Below are positions 27,710 through 36,896 of a DNA stretch of 64,000 bases, one piece after another (position 1 is the first letter of the stretch; every line of letters begins with the position of its first letter). Below the pieces are notes generated by a model. That model was not told the DNA's origin. It saw only the letters and a program-made list of their open reading frames with translations, and did no database searches. Both the position numbers and the translations under genes were made by a program. This DNA is from an uncultured Bacteroidota bacterium (lineage in GTDB: Bacteria > Bacteroidota > Bacteroidia > Flavobacteriales > Flavobacteriaceae), in contig CACAZM010000001.1 in the NCBI GenBank assembly GCA_902536935.1, positions 86,013 through 150,012 on the forward strand, read 5' to 3'.

Positions 27710-30052
27710 ATGAGACTATTGTTATTTATTTTCTTTACAACCTTTTCATTAATTGCTCAGAATAATCCTTTGTATTTGGAATCAAATGCTAACATAGAGG
27801 ATCGTCTCAGCGATTTGATGGCACGAATGACTCTTGAGGAAAAAGTAGGTCAAATGTGCCAATATGTTGGGTTAGAGTATTTAAAAAAACAAAAGAGAAA
27901 CAAAAAAGCCTCTGGCGATGTATCTAAGCTTAATAAAGATGCTTTTGCGATGTATGGCTTATCAGAAAATGAAATAATACAAGAAATTATTGATGGAAAA
28001 ATCGGCTCTTTTCTTCACGTTCTTGATCCAAAGGAAGTAAACTATTTACAAAGTTTCACTTTAAAATCTAGGTTAAAAATTCCTCTTATTATTGGAATTG
28101 ATGCGATTCATGGAAATGCTATGGTTAGTGGAACAACGGTTTATCCATCTCCAATATCAATTGCTGCAACTTTCAACAATGATTTTGCTTATGAAGTAGC
28201 AAAACAAACCGCAAGGGAGATGAGAGCTACTGGCTCCCAATGGACATTTATGCCAAATATTGATGTGGCACGTGACCCGAGATGGGGACGTGTCGGTGAA
28301 ACTTTTGGTGAGGATCCATTTATGGTGGGAGAAATGGGTGAAGCTATGATTAAAGGTTTTCAGGGAGAAGATTTTGGTAAACCAAATAATGTTATTGCTT
28401 GTGCAAAACATATGATTGCTGGAGGAGAACCGCTCAACGGCTTAAATATTTCTCCTATGGATGTTTCTGAAAGGTCACTTTATGAAATTCATTTACCACC
28501 TTATAAAAAGGCAATTGATGCAGGTGTATATTCAATTATGGCAGCTCACAATGAACTCAACGGAATTCCATGTCATATGCATAAAGGTTTTATGACTGAG
28601 CTTTTTAGAAATAAGTGGGGTTTTGATGGATTTTATGTTAGTGACTGGTATGATGTCAAGCGAATATGGTCATATCATAAAGTCGCTAGAAACTATAAGG
28701 AAGCATCATTATTTTCTGTAGATGCTGGAATGGATATGAATATGCATGGACCTGAATTTTTTGATTTTATTGTTGCTTTAGTAAAAGAAAAAAAATTGTC
28801 AATAGAAAGAGTTAATGAAGCTTGTTCAAAGATATTATATGCAAAATTCCAACTTGGGTTATTTGAAAACCGCCTTGTTGACAACTCCAAAATAGACGAA
28901 AATGTTTTTATTGAAAGTCACTTAAATAAAGCTGAGGAAATAGCTGACAATTCGATCACACTTTTAAAAAATAACGACTTACTCCCGATCAATAATTCAA
29001 ACTCAAAGCGGATATTGGTAACTGGACCTAATGCGCATAATCATACCATTTTGGGAGATTGGCATTTTGAGCAGCCAGAGGAAAATGTTGTGACTATTTT
29101 TGAAGGCATACAGGAAGTTGGAGATAATTATAATCATAAAGTAGATTATTTCGATTCTGGTATCAAGATTAGAAATATTCAAGATTCGAAGATCAAAGCT
29201 ACTGCTAAAATGTCAAAAGATTATGACCACGTATTTGTTGTTGTTGGCGACAATTCTCTAAGGTATACATGGGAAGGTGGTAAAAGCTTTCAAAAGACAG
29301 CAGGAGAAAACAAAGCGAGAAGTTTTTTAGGTCTTCCTGGAAAACAGCTTGATTTAGTAAAATCCATTTATGAAATAAACAAAAACCTCACAGTAGTTTA
29401 TGTTAGTGGAAAACCGATCAGTGAGCCATGGATAGAAGATAATATTAAGTCAATCATTCATGCATGGGAACCAGGAAGCATGGGAGGTAAATCTATGGGT
29501 AAAATCGTTTTTGGAGAGATAAATCCAAGCGGGAAAATGCCCATGACGACTGCAAGATCAGTGGGTCAACTCACGATGGTTTATAATCACAAACCCACGA
29601 ATTATATTCATAAGTATGCTTTTGAGAAAACAAAACCACTCTATCGATTTGGTTTTGGATTAAGTTATACCACATTCTCTATTTCAAAACCAACCTTGTC
29701 TAGATCCAAATGGGATGGCACAGGAAAGGTGCTTGTTGAGGTGGATGTTAAAAACACTGGCAAAAGAGATGGCATGGAAACTGTGCAGCTTTATGTTCGA
29801 GACTTATTCAGTAGCGTTACTCGACCGGTACTGGAACTCAAAGAATACAAAAAAGTAAATGTTGCTTCTGGGAAAACGAAACGCGTATCCTTTAGCCTAT
29901 CCCTAGATGATTTTGCATTTTATGATAGAGAAATGAAGTATAAAGCTGAAAAAGGTGATTTCAATATTTTGGTAGGTAACGCTGCAAATTTGTCTAAACT
30001 CAAAAAGGCTCCACTCGAACTAACCAAAAACATTTACATAAATGAAAACTAA
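27710..30052 (+). CDS. GH3 beta-glycosidase, probable beta-xylosidase
   Basis: This 780-residue GH3 enzyme has a signal peptide (MRLLLFIFFTTFSLIAQ) and the full three-part architecture. The (beta/alpha)8 domain carries GIDAIHGNAMVSGTTVYPSP, FMPNIDVARDPRWGRVGE and the catalytic nucleophile D312 in GFYVSDWYDV. The alpha/beta sandwich includes AWEPGSMGGKSMGKIVFGE. A fibronectin-III-like C-terminal domain includes TVQLYVRD. The enzyme should release terminal xylose (or glucose) from oligosaccharides in the periplasm. Beta-xylosidase is preferred because of the GH10 partner upstream and xylAB nearby. Its stop overlaps the next sulfatase start by 11 bases, indicating translational coupling. Confidence 0.92.
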   Translation: MRLLLFIFFTTFSLIAQNNPLYLESNANIEDRLSDLMARMTLEEKVGQMCQYVGLEYLKKQKRNKKASGDVSKLNKDAFAMYGLSENEIIQEIIDGKIGSFLHVLDPKEVNYLQSFTLKSRLKIPLIIGIDAIHGNAMVSGTTVYPSPISIAATFNNDFAYEVAKQTAREMRATGSQWTFMPNIDVARDPRWGRVGETFGEDPFMVGEMGEAMIKGFQGEDFGKPNNVIACAKHMIAGGEPLNGLNISPMDVSERSLYEIHLPPYKKAIDAGVYSIMAAHNELNGIPCHMHKGFMTELFRNKWGFDGFYVSDWYDVKRIWSYHKVARNYKEASLFSVDAGMDMNMHGPEFFDFIVALVKEKKLSIERVNEACSKILYAKFQLGLFENRLVDNSKIDENVFIESHLNKAEEIADNSITLLKNNDLLPINNSNSKRILVTGPNAHNHTILGDWHFEQPEENVVTIFEGIQEVGDNYNHKVDYFDSGIKIRNIQDSKIKATAKMSKDYDHVFVVVGDNSLRYTWEGGKSFQKTAGENKARSFLGLPGKQLDLVKSIYEINKNLTVVYVSGKPISEPWIEDNIKSIIHAWEPGSMGGKSMGKIVFGEINPSGKMPMTTARSVGQLTMVYNHKPTNYIHKYAFEKTKPLYRFGFGLSYTTFSISKPTLSRSKWDGTGKVLVEVDVKNTGKRDGMETVQLYVRDLFSSVTRPVLELKEYKKVNVASGKTKRVSFSLSLDDFAFYDREMKYKAEKGDFNILVGNAANLSKLKKAPLELTKNIYINEN

Positions 30053-31466
30053 TATTTATTTACTTATAATCTTTAGCTTCTTTTGCTTATCAGCAATAGC
30101 TCAAGAATCAAACCAAAAAAATGTTCTCTTGATCATCGTAGATGACCTACGGCCTGCTCTACCAACATATGGGGAAACTCAGGTTGTAGCTCCCAACATT
30201 ACAGCGTTTTCAAAAGATGCAGTACAATTTAATAATGCTTTTGTGAACATTCCCACTTGTGGTGCTTCAAGGGCAAGTATCCTTACAGGCATTAGACCAA
30301 CAAGAGAATATTATAAGAAGTATTACACATCTATTGATGAAGATATGCCACAAGCCATAACCATCTCGGAATTGTTGCAAGCCAAGGGCTACACTACTAT
30401 TAGCAATGGAAAGGTTTCGCATAACAAATCAGATAAAGCTTCTACTTGGGATGATTTATGGCGACCTGGGTCAACAACCCCAAAAGATTATCTTTTGGAG
30501 GAAAATATCGAATCTAGCGAGCTTCCACATAAAAATAATCATATGCCTTATGAAAAGGCCAATGTTGAAGACCAAGCATACAAGGATGGGAAAATTGCTG
30601 CAAAGACAATCAGAGATTTAAAGAAATTGAAAGCGAATAAAGAATCATTTTTTCTAGTCGCAGGCTTTTTAAAGCCCCATCTCCCATTTAATGCTCCTGC
30701 AAAATATTGGGAAATGTATGACAGAAACAATATTGCCCCTCCAGTAAATAATAAATTTCCAGCAACCGCATATGTGGGTGCAGGGAATTGGTATGAGTTA
30801 TCTAAATACAAGGGAATTCAAAAAGGTTATTCAGATGATACGCGATTGAATGCAAAGACATTTACCATGGATGCAGAAATGACTAACAATTTAATTCATG
30901 GATATTATGCATGTGTGAGTTATATCGATCAACAAATCGGAAATGTTTTGCAGGCACTTGATGACCTTAGTCTTTCCGAAGATACGATTGTAATAATTAC
31001 TAGTGATCATGGTTTTAGTTTGTCTGACCACAATAGATGGTCAAAACATAATTTATTCAAGGTGGAAAACCATGTTCCTTTATTTATTAGGGTTCCAGGT
31101 CTTTCAAATTCTGGAAAGTCTGATAGCTTTGTTGAGCTCATCGATCTATACCCCACAATTTGTGACTTGTTGGGTATAGAAAAACCCAAACAACTAGAGG
31201 GTATGTCCTTAGTTGAAAACATTAAAAATCCAAATCTAATTTCTAAAACAAACACATACTCGCGCTACACAAATGGCGATATGTATATCTCTGACAATTA
31301 TGCCTACTCTGAATGGAAGTATTCTGAAGAGGGCAAAATCGTGGGTAGAATGCTTTATAATATGAAAAATGACCCATTGCAGATGGAAAACTTGTCGCAT
31401 CTCGAAAAATACGAGACCCTTATGGACAGTTTAAGCAATAACATCAAATCAAAGAAAATTTACTAA
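30042..31466 (+). CDS. Secreted S1 sulfatase, iduronate-2-sulfatase-like
   Basis: This 474-residue sulfatase has a signal peptide ending at SAIAQ. The metal pair is D34/D35 in IIVDDLRPALPTYG. The formylglycine site is C73-G-A-S-R77, with Ala in place of the common Pro at the third position. The Cys and Arg needed for conversion are kept and this variant is tolerated in the S1 pattern (C-x-[PA]-x-R). FFLVAGFLKPHLPF, a HGYYACVSYIDQQIG helix and ITSDHGFSLSDH match the iduronate-2-sulfatase-like subgroup (S1_7 type), the same subgroup as the fusion protein and the minus-strand sulfatase. It overlaps GH3 by 11 bases and precedes the next sulfatase by one base. Confidence 0.92.
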   Translation: MKTNIYLLIIFSFFCLSAIAQESNQKNVLLIIVDDLRPALPTYGETQVVAPNITAFSKDAVQFNNAFVNIPTCGASRASILTGIRPTREYYKKYYTSIDEDMPQAITISELLQAKGYTTISNGKVSHNKSDKASTWDDLWRPGSTTPKDYLLEENIESSELPHKNNHMPYEKANVEDQAYKDGKIAAKTIRDLKKLKANKESFFLVAGFLKPHLPFNAPAKYWEMYDRNNIAPPVNNKFPATAYVGAGNWYELSKYKGIQKGYSDDTRLNAKTFTMDAEMTNNLIHGYYACVSYIDQQIGNVLQALDDLSLSEDTIVIITSDHGFSLSDHNRWSKHNLFKVENHVPLFIRVPGLSNSGKSDSFVELIDLYPTICDLLGIEKPKQLEGMSLVENIKNPNLISKTNTYSRYTNGDMYISDNYAYSEWKYSEEGKIVGRMLYNMKNDPLQMENLSHLEKYETLMDSLSNNIKSKKIY

Positions 31467-31467
31467 T

Positions 31468-33069
31468 ATGAAAAATTATAAAGTTATTTTATTACTAGTT
31501 TGGAGCTCGTTTGTTTTAGCGCAGGATAAAAGGCCAAATATTTTGTTTATAATGTCTGATGACCATGCTTATCAAGCGATTAGTGCATACAACGACAAAC
31601 TAATTCAGACCCCCAATATCGATAAGATTGCTAAGGAGGGGATTTTATTTTCAAACGCGAGTGTAACAAATTCTATTTGTGCTCCATCTAGAGCGACGAT
31701 TTTAACCGGAAAGTTTAGCCATATCAATGGAAAAGTTGATAATATTTTTCCTTTTGATACGACTCAGATGACATTTCCCCAATTGTTTCAGAAAGCAGGA
31801 TACCAAACGGCAATGTTTGGTAAACTTCACTTTGGAAACAACCCAAAAGGTTTTGACGACTTCTTAATTTTGCCTGGACAAGGTCACTATATCAATCCCA
31901 AATTTATCGGGAAGGAAAAAGACACAATCATTACGGGATATGTAACAGATGTTATTACAGATCTGACTCTAAATTGGTTTGAAGAAAAGAGAGATGCATC
32001 CAAGCCATTTTTAATGATGTATCTTCACAAGGCACCACACAGGGCTTGGTGGCCAAGTCCTGAAAAATTTGAGGAATTTTACAAAAAAGAATTTCCATTG
32101 CCAGAAACGCTTTTTGATGACTACTCAAACAGAGCTTCAGCTGCTTCAAGTGCCGAAATGAATATTTTTGAACACATGCATTTGATGCAAGACAATAAGG
32201 TCTATCCAAAGACAATACAGCAAATGGGGGATTTGGTCAAAGACATAACTTATACTGGAGAGAGTAGAAAGATAAAAAAAGCAGGAGCAGGCGAATTTTT
32301 AAGACCTTTTAGACGAGCAAACAAAGGACAAGAAGAGCAATACAGAAAAACATTAGATAAAATCAGTGCTGATTTTAAAAACAAATGGCCAAATATGTCT
32401 GACAAAGAAAAAACCATTTGGAAATATCAGCGATACATGCAAGATTATCTCGCAACGATTTCGTCGGTAGATGATAATGTTGGTAGGGTATTAGATTATC
32501 TGAAAGAAAATGACTTGAAAGACAATACGATTGTTGTTTACACTTCAGATCAAGGGTTTTATTTAGGTGAACATGGTTGGTTTGATAAAAGGTTTATTTA
32601 TAACGAATCTTTTAAAACCCCACTGCTTATACGCTGGCCTAATAAAATAAGACCAGGAATAACAAATGATGAAATGGTGCAAAACCTCGACTTTGCACAA
32701 ACATTTTTGGATGCAGCAAGTATAAAGGCGCCCAACGATATGCAGGGTGAAAGTTTACTTCCTTTACTATTTGAGAATCAAAAAAAATGGACACGAGAAG
32801 CTGTGTACTACCACTACTATGAATTCCCATCTGTTCACATGGTAAAGCGTCATTATGGGATCGTTTCAAAAGAATATAAACTGGTTCATTATTACTATGA
32901 TATTGATGAATGGGAGTTTTTTGACAGAAAAGCTGATCCGAATGAAATGACAAACCTTTACGATGACCCAAAATATCAAAGTATCATTCAAAAGATGAAA
33001 AAGAAGCTGAAAAAACTTCGTAAAAAATATAAAGACTCGGATGAATTATCTCAAAAATATTTATATTAG
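31468..33069 (+). CDS. Secreted S1 sulfatase, N-acetylglucosamine-6-sulfatase-like
   Basis: This 533-residue sulfatase has a signal peptide (MKNYKVILLLVWSSFVLAQ), metal pair D31/D32 in FIMSDDHAYQAI, and formylglycine site C71-A-P-S-R75 in TNSICAPSRATILTGKF. Further S1 marks are AMFGKLHFG, MMYLHKAPHRAWWP and YTSDQGFYLGEHGWFDKRFIYNE. The DDHAYQAIS opening and DKRFIYNESFKTPLLIRWP segment are typical of the S1_11-like subgroup (assignment by eye). An insertion of about 100 residues after KAPHRAWW, rich in Lys and Glu, is longer than I would expect and may shape the pocket. Its last 29 bases overlap the start of the SASA esterase in another frame. Confidence 0.92.
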   Translation: MKNYKVILLLVWSSFVLAQDKRPNILFIMSDDHAYQAISAYNDKLIQTPNIDKIAKEGILFSNASVTNSICAPSRATILTGKFSHINGKVDNIFPFDTTQMTFPQLFQKAGYQTAMFGKLHFGNNPKGFDDFLILPGQGHYINPKFIGKEKDTIITGYVTDVITDLTLNWFEEKRDASKPFLMMYLHKAPHRAWWPSPEKFEEFYKKEFPLPETLFDDYSNRASAASSAEMNIFEHMHLMQDNKVYPKTIQQMGDLVKDITYTGESRKIKKAGAGEFLRPFRRANKGQEEQYRKTLDKISADFKNKWPNMSDKEKTIWKYQRYMQDYLATISSVDDNVGRVLDYLKENDLKDNTIVVYTSDQGFYLGEHGWFDKRFIYNESFKTPLLIRWPNKIRPGITNDEMVQNLDFAQTFLDAASIKAPNDMQGESLLPLLFENQKKWTREAVYYHYYEFPSVHMVKRHYGIVSKEYKLVHYYYDIDEWEFFDRKADPNEMTNLYDDPKYQSIIQKMKKKLKKLRKKYKDSDELSQKYLY

Positions 33070-33973
33070 TAAGTTTTCTCTTTTTGTTCTTTTATTTTTT
33101 TCATTTGCTGGCGTTTCATTGGGTCAGATTGCTGAAAAAACAAAAGTTTTTATTCTTGCTGGGCAATCAAACATGGATGGTAGAGGTGACGCATCAAAGC
33201 TATCCGAAGCGGAAATGAAATTGTTAGCCAATGCAAGTGAAAAAATACATTTTGTTTATAAGGGGACTGTGGGAGAAGGAAATGCCATCCAATATGAAGG
33301 TGCATTAGACTTTACAAATCCATGGAGTTTTGTGAAACAAAAATTCAGAATTGAAAAATGCTTTGGTCCTGAGCTTTTTTTTGGCATTGAGCTTGTGAAA
33401 AATCATCCCAAACAGGAATATCTTTTTATTAAAAGATCTCAGGGCGGAACGTCTTTGTATGGCGCTTGGAATCCTAATTGGTCTTTTGAAAAGGCAAGTT
33501 TTTTTAACGAACAAGATAAACCAAAACTTTATCAAGATTTTATAAATCTTGTAGATGCTGAGCTTGCGAAATTAAATCCTGACAGTTATGAAATTGTTGG
33601 TATGCTATGGGTGCAAGGTGAGACTGACAGTAATATAAGTAATGGATCAGTAGCTACAGATACGTACCATCTTAATTTAGAAAATTTAGTCAATTCAGTG
33701 AGAGGTCATTATGATATTCCTAATCTTCCTTTTTTGACATTAGGTGTGGGTAGTAAAAAAGTTCAAAAAGCAATGGTTGAGGTAAGTAAAAAATTAACTA
33801 ATGTAAGCTTTATTGAGAGAAGTCAAGACGTAAATAAGAGGAACTATACACCAATTTACACACACAAATGGAAAGACAAGTCAGTGGGACATTACAACTA
33901 TGAGGGGATGAAAAAAATTGGGCAGCTATTTTTTGAAAGTTATCAAGCATCTTACGTAAATCTTTTACAATGA
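33041..33973 (+). CDS. SASA-domain carbohydrate esterase (CE6-like, probable acetylxylan esterase)
   Basis: This 310-residue SGNH-fold hydrolase of the SASA family (sialate O-acetylesterase / CE6 group) has a signal peptide ending near SLGQ. The nucleophile is S43 in ILAGQSNMDG, the Gly block is SQGGTSLYGAW, the oxyanion-hole region is MLWVQGETDS, and the catalytic His is probably in SVGHYNYEGMKKIG. CE6 members deacetylate xylan, so a role in removing O-acetyl groups from the substrate is likely. The start overlaps the preceding sulfatase by 29 bases and the stop overlaps the next sulfatase by 4 (ATGA), so it is translationally embedded among sulfatases. Confidence 0.85.
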   Translation: MNYLKNIYISKFSLFVLLFFSFAGVSLGQIAEKTKVFILAGQSNMDGRGDASKLSEAEMKLLANASEKIHFVYKGTVGEGNAIQYEGALDFTNPWSFVKQKFRIEKCFGPELFFGIELVKNHPKQEYLFIKRSQGGTSLYGAWNPNWSFEKASFFNEQDKPKLYQDFINLVDAELAKLNPDSYEIVGMLWVQGETDSNISNGSVATDTYHLNLENLVNSVRGHYDIPNLPFLTLGVGSKKVQKAMVEVSKKLTNVSFIERSQDVNKRNYTPIYTHKWKDKSVGHYNYEGMKKIGQLFFESYQASYVNLLQ

Positions 33974-35370
33974 GTAAGTTCGTAAATTCTGTATTTTTTC
34001 TTTTAAGTATTATGTTTGTTTTTGCTCAAAAGAACAAGCCCAACATTATATGGCTTGTATGTGAAGACCAATCAGCACAATTTTTTCCGATGTATGGTGA
34101 CAAAACAGTTTCATTGCCACACCTTGAAAAATTAGCAGAAGACAGCGTTCTTTTTGAAAATATGCATGCAACAACCCCAGTGTGTGCTCCTGCCCGAAGT
34201 GCCATAATTACTGGGATGTACCCCACGAGTTTGGGGACTCACAACATGCGTACTTACAATGAAGGAAGAAAAACCAATCAGCCTCAACTTGGAATACCCA
34301 GCTACTCTCCAAAATTCCCAAACCACATCAAACCCTTCACTGTCTACTTGAGAGAAGAGGGATATTATTGCACCAACAGCAACAAGCAAGATTACAATTT
34401 TGAAATTAGGAGTGATGCTTGGGATCAAAGTTGTCGTTATTGTCAAGGAGAAGAGAAAGAAAACATTCATTGGAAAAAAAGAGATGCAGGCCAGCCTTTT
34501 TTCGCAGTTTTCAACTTCCAAATCACACATGAATCACAGATTTGGAAGCAACAACAAAAAATATTTTTAGACCCAAATGATATTGAATTTATTCCACCTT
34601 ATTTCCCCGATGACCCTGTAATTAGGCGAGACATGGCAACTAATTATTCAAACCTTGTTCGCATGGATAAGGAAGTAGGTGAAATAATTTCAGAGTTAAA
34701 AGAGCAAGGGTTATACGATGACGCCTATATATTTTTTTACTCTGATCATGGCGGACCTTTTCCAAGACATAAAAGGGCCATTTATCAAACAGGCACAAAA
34801 GTTCCTTTCTTTATAAAATTCCCAAAATCACTTCATGCAGGAGAAAAAGATGAAAGGCTACTGAGCTTTGTTGATTTGGCACCCTCTGTTTTGCAAATGG
34901 CTGGAATTGAAATCCCTGAGCACATGCAGGGAAAACCAATCAGCGAATATTTGCACAAAAGCTTGAGAGATTACTTAATCACCGCATCAGATAGATTTGA
35001 TGGACAATATGATAGAATTCGAGCAATTCAAGATAAGAGGTTTAAGCTCATTAGAAGTTTTTACCTAGATAAGTCACACCATCTTGATGTTCACTACAGA
35101 AAAAATATGCCAATGATGCAAAAGCTACTGAAGCTTCATGTAGATGGACAATTAAATCAAGACCAACAAAAGTGGTTTGGTCTGAAAGAAGAATATGAAT
35201 TTTATGACTTGCAAACGGACCCGTATGAGATGAAAAATCAAATCCATAATTCCGATTATCAAGATCATATTCAATTACTCAAAGTTGAATTGGAAAAATG
35301 GATGCTAAACACAAATGATTTGGGAGCAGTACCTGAACAAGTATTGATAAAACAAGCAACTTCTCATTAA
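33970..35370 (+). CDS. Secreted S1 sulfatase with C-A-P-A-R formylglycine motif
   Basis: This 466-residue sulfatase has a signal peptide ending at MFVFAQ. The first metal pair is E32/D33 in WLVCEDQSAQFF, an E-D variant common in heparan-N-sulfatase-like (S1_8 type) enzymes. The formylglycine site is C72-A-P-A-R76, where Ala replaces the usual Ser. This is a natural and probably active form. FFAVFNFQITHES, RMDKEVGEIISELKEQG and FFYSDHGGPFPRHKRA complete the S1 core. It is coupled to the SASA gene by a 4-base overlap. The substrate within the polysaccharide is unknown. The same subgroup style is seen in the first sulfatase of the locus. Confidence 0.92.
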   Translation: MSKFVNSVFFLLSIMFVFAQKNKPNIIWLVCEDQSAQFFPMYGDKTVSLPHLEKLAEDSVLFENMHATTPVCAPARSAIITGMYPTSLGTHNMRTYNEGRKTNQPQLGIPSYSPKFPNHIKPFTVYLREEGYYCTNSNKQDYNFEIRSDAWDQSCRYCQGEEKENIHWKKRDAGQPFFAVFNFQITHESQIWKQQQKIFLDPNDIEFIPPYFPDDPVIRRDMATNYSNLVRMDKEVGEIISELKEQGLYDDAYIFFYSDHGGPFPRHKRAIYQTGTKVPFFIKFPKSLHAGEKDERLLSFVDLAPSVLQMAGIEIPEHMQGKPISEYLHKSLRDYLITASDRFDGQYDRIRAIQDKRFKLIRSFYLDKSHHLDVHYRKNMPMMQKLLKLHVDGQLNQDQQKWFGLKEEYEFYDLQTDPYEMKNQIHNSDYQDHIQLLKVELEKWMLNTNDLGAVPEQVLIKQATSH

Positions 35371-35405
35371 TTTTATGTACAAGAAATTTAAAGTACATTT
35401 TTGTT

Positions 35406-36896
35406 ATGAAACTTATTTTTAACCTTTTCTGGACTCCAATAAATCTGATTAGAAAAATTAGGGTTGTTTGGACGATACTACTGGTGCTTAGTTCTACTTT
35501 AGTGTTTTCCCAAAAAGAGAATAATAACTCTTCTCCAAATTTCATTGTTATTTTAGTTGATGATCAAGGTTGGAATGGGACTTCAGTTCAAATGAAAAAA
35601 GGTGATGCGTCTTCGATGAGTGATTATCATCATACGCCAAACTTAGAAAAACTAGCAGCAAATGGCATGCGTTTTTCCCAAGCCTATTCATCCTCTCCTG
35701 TGTGTGCACCTTCTCGATATAGTTTACAATTTGGTAAAAGTGCAGCCAGACTCAATATGATAAGAGTTCAAATGAACACAGATCACATTGATCACACAAC
35801 TAAAATGACCATCCCTAAGATTTTAAAAAAAGTAAACCCAAAATACATTACTGCTCATTATGGTAAATGGGGGATGGGTATCGGCAATTCAAAAATGGGG
35901 ATTGATTTCGGGGTTCATCCGTCGGTGCTTGGATATGATTACTCTGATGGTAAAACAGGAAATAAGGACGGAGGTTTCCAACCACCAGAATGGAAATTCT
36001 CTACTTCAAGCGACCCAAAAAAAATCTACTCACTCACACAGCGGTCTATTGCTTTTATTGAGAAGCAAGTACAATCTAAAACTCCTTTTTTTCTGCAACT
36101 GTCTCATTATGCTGTTCATTCTAATATTGAGGCCACAAAACTCTCTTTGGAGAAATATGAGAAAAAAGAAAAAGGTAAAATTCATAAAAATGCATATTTT
36201 GCTGCGCTCACAGAAGACTTGGATGATTCTGTTGGGATTTTACTCAACAAACTGCAAGAGCTTGGTATCGCAAATAATACCTATGTTATTTACTGTTCGG
36301 ATAATGGTGCAGTCCCAACACTACCACCAAGAAGAAAATATAAGAACAGTTACAACTACCCTCTAAGCAGAGGTAAATGGGATGCGACGGAGGGCGGTAT
36401 AAGAATCCCTTTCATTGTTTCAGGACCAAATATTGAACCCAATTCATTTTCTGATACTCCTATTTCTTTGGCTGACCTTTTGCCAACGATCGCAGATCTA
36501 GCAGGGCATAGCGGCCGAAGATTGATGAAAACTATTGATGGCGGCACCATAAAAAAAGTATTATTTAGCTCTGGTAATAGGAAAGTTAAAAGAAAGGATA
36601 AAGGATTTTATTTTCATGTACCTTACATAAATAACATCGCCCTAGGTAGACCTCACTCATCCATAATAACAGACTCTTATAAGCTAATTAAGTTTCATGA
36701 TAATAATGAGCTAAATTTATTTGATCTTACTATTGATATTGGAGAAAAAAACAATATTGCTGATGAGTTTCCCCTAAGAGCAAAAAAACTAGAATCCAAA
36801 ATGGAAGACTATTTTAAAAAATACAAAACGGTGAAGTGGGAAAAAGGGATAGATTGGAAATTCGAATCTATTGAAGAGATTAATTCGTTTTACTAA
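35406..36896 (+). CDS. Secreted S1 sulfatase, arylsulfatase-A-like
   Basis: This 496-residue sulfatase has a long basic N-region before its hydrophobic core (WTILLVLSSTLVFSQ). The metal pair is D52/D53 in VILVDDQGWNGTSVQM and the formylglycine site is C100-A-P-S-R104 in SSPVCAPSRYSLQFGKS. HYGKWGMG, FFLQLSHYAVHSN, VIYCSDNGAVPT and YPLSRGKWDATEGGIRIPFIVSGP give the signature of arylsulfatase-A-like enzymes. The DDQGWNGT opening with a DYHHTPNLEKLA follow-up is distinctive for bacterial algal-polysaccharide sulfatases. It is the last plus-strand gene of the enzyme operon, 35 bases after the preceding gene. Its 3' end overlaps the convergent sulfatase by 17 bases. Confidence 0.9.
   Translation: MKLIFNLFWTPINLIRKIRVVWTILLVLSSTLVFSQKENNNSSPNFIVILVDDQGWNGTSVQMKKGDASSMSDYHHTPNLEKLAANGMRFSQAYSSSPVCAPSRYSLQFGKSAARLNMIRVQMNTDHIDHTTKMTIPKILKKVNPKYITAHYGKWGMGIGNSKMGIDFGVHPSVLGYDYSDGKTGNKDGGFQPPEWKFSTSSDPKKIYSLTQRSIAFIEKQVQSKTPFFLQLSHYAVHSNIEATKLSLEKYEKKEKGKIHKNAYFAALTEDLDDSVGILLNKLQELGIANNTYVIYCSDNGAVPTLPPRRKYKNSYNYPLSRGKWDATEGGIRIPFIVSGPNIEPNSFSDTPISLADLLPTIADLAGHSGRRLMKTIDGGTIKKVLFSSGNRKVKRKDKGFYFHVPYINNIALGRPHSSIITDSYKLIKFHDNNELNLFDLTIDIGEKNNIADEFPLRAKKLESKMEDYFKKYKTVKWEKGIDWKFESIEEINSFY

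Noticed and set aside
33970-35370. Sulfatase with C-A-P-A-R considered as inactive
   Set aside because: The Cys and Arg needed for formylglycine formation are intact, Ala at the fourth position is a known natural variant, and the rest of the metal site is present.
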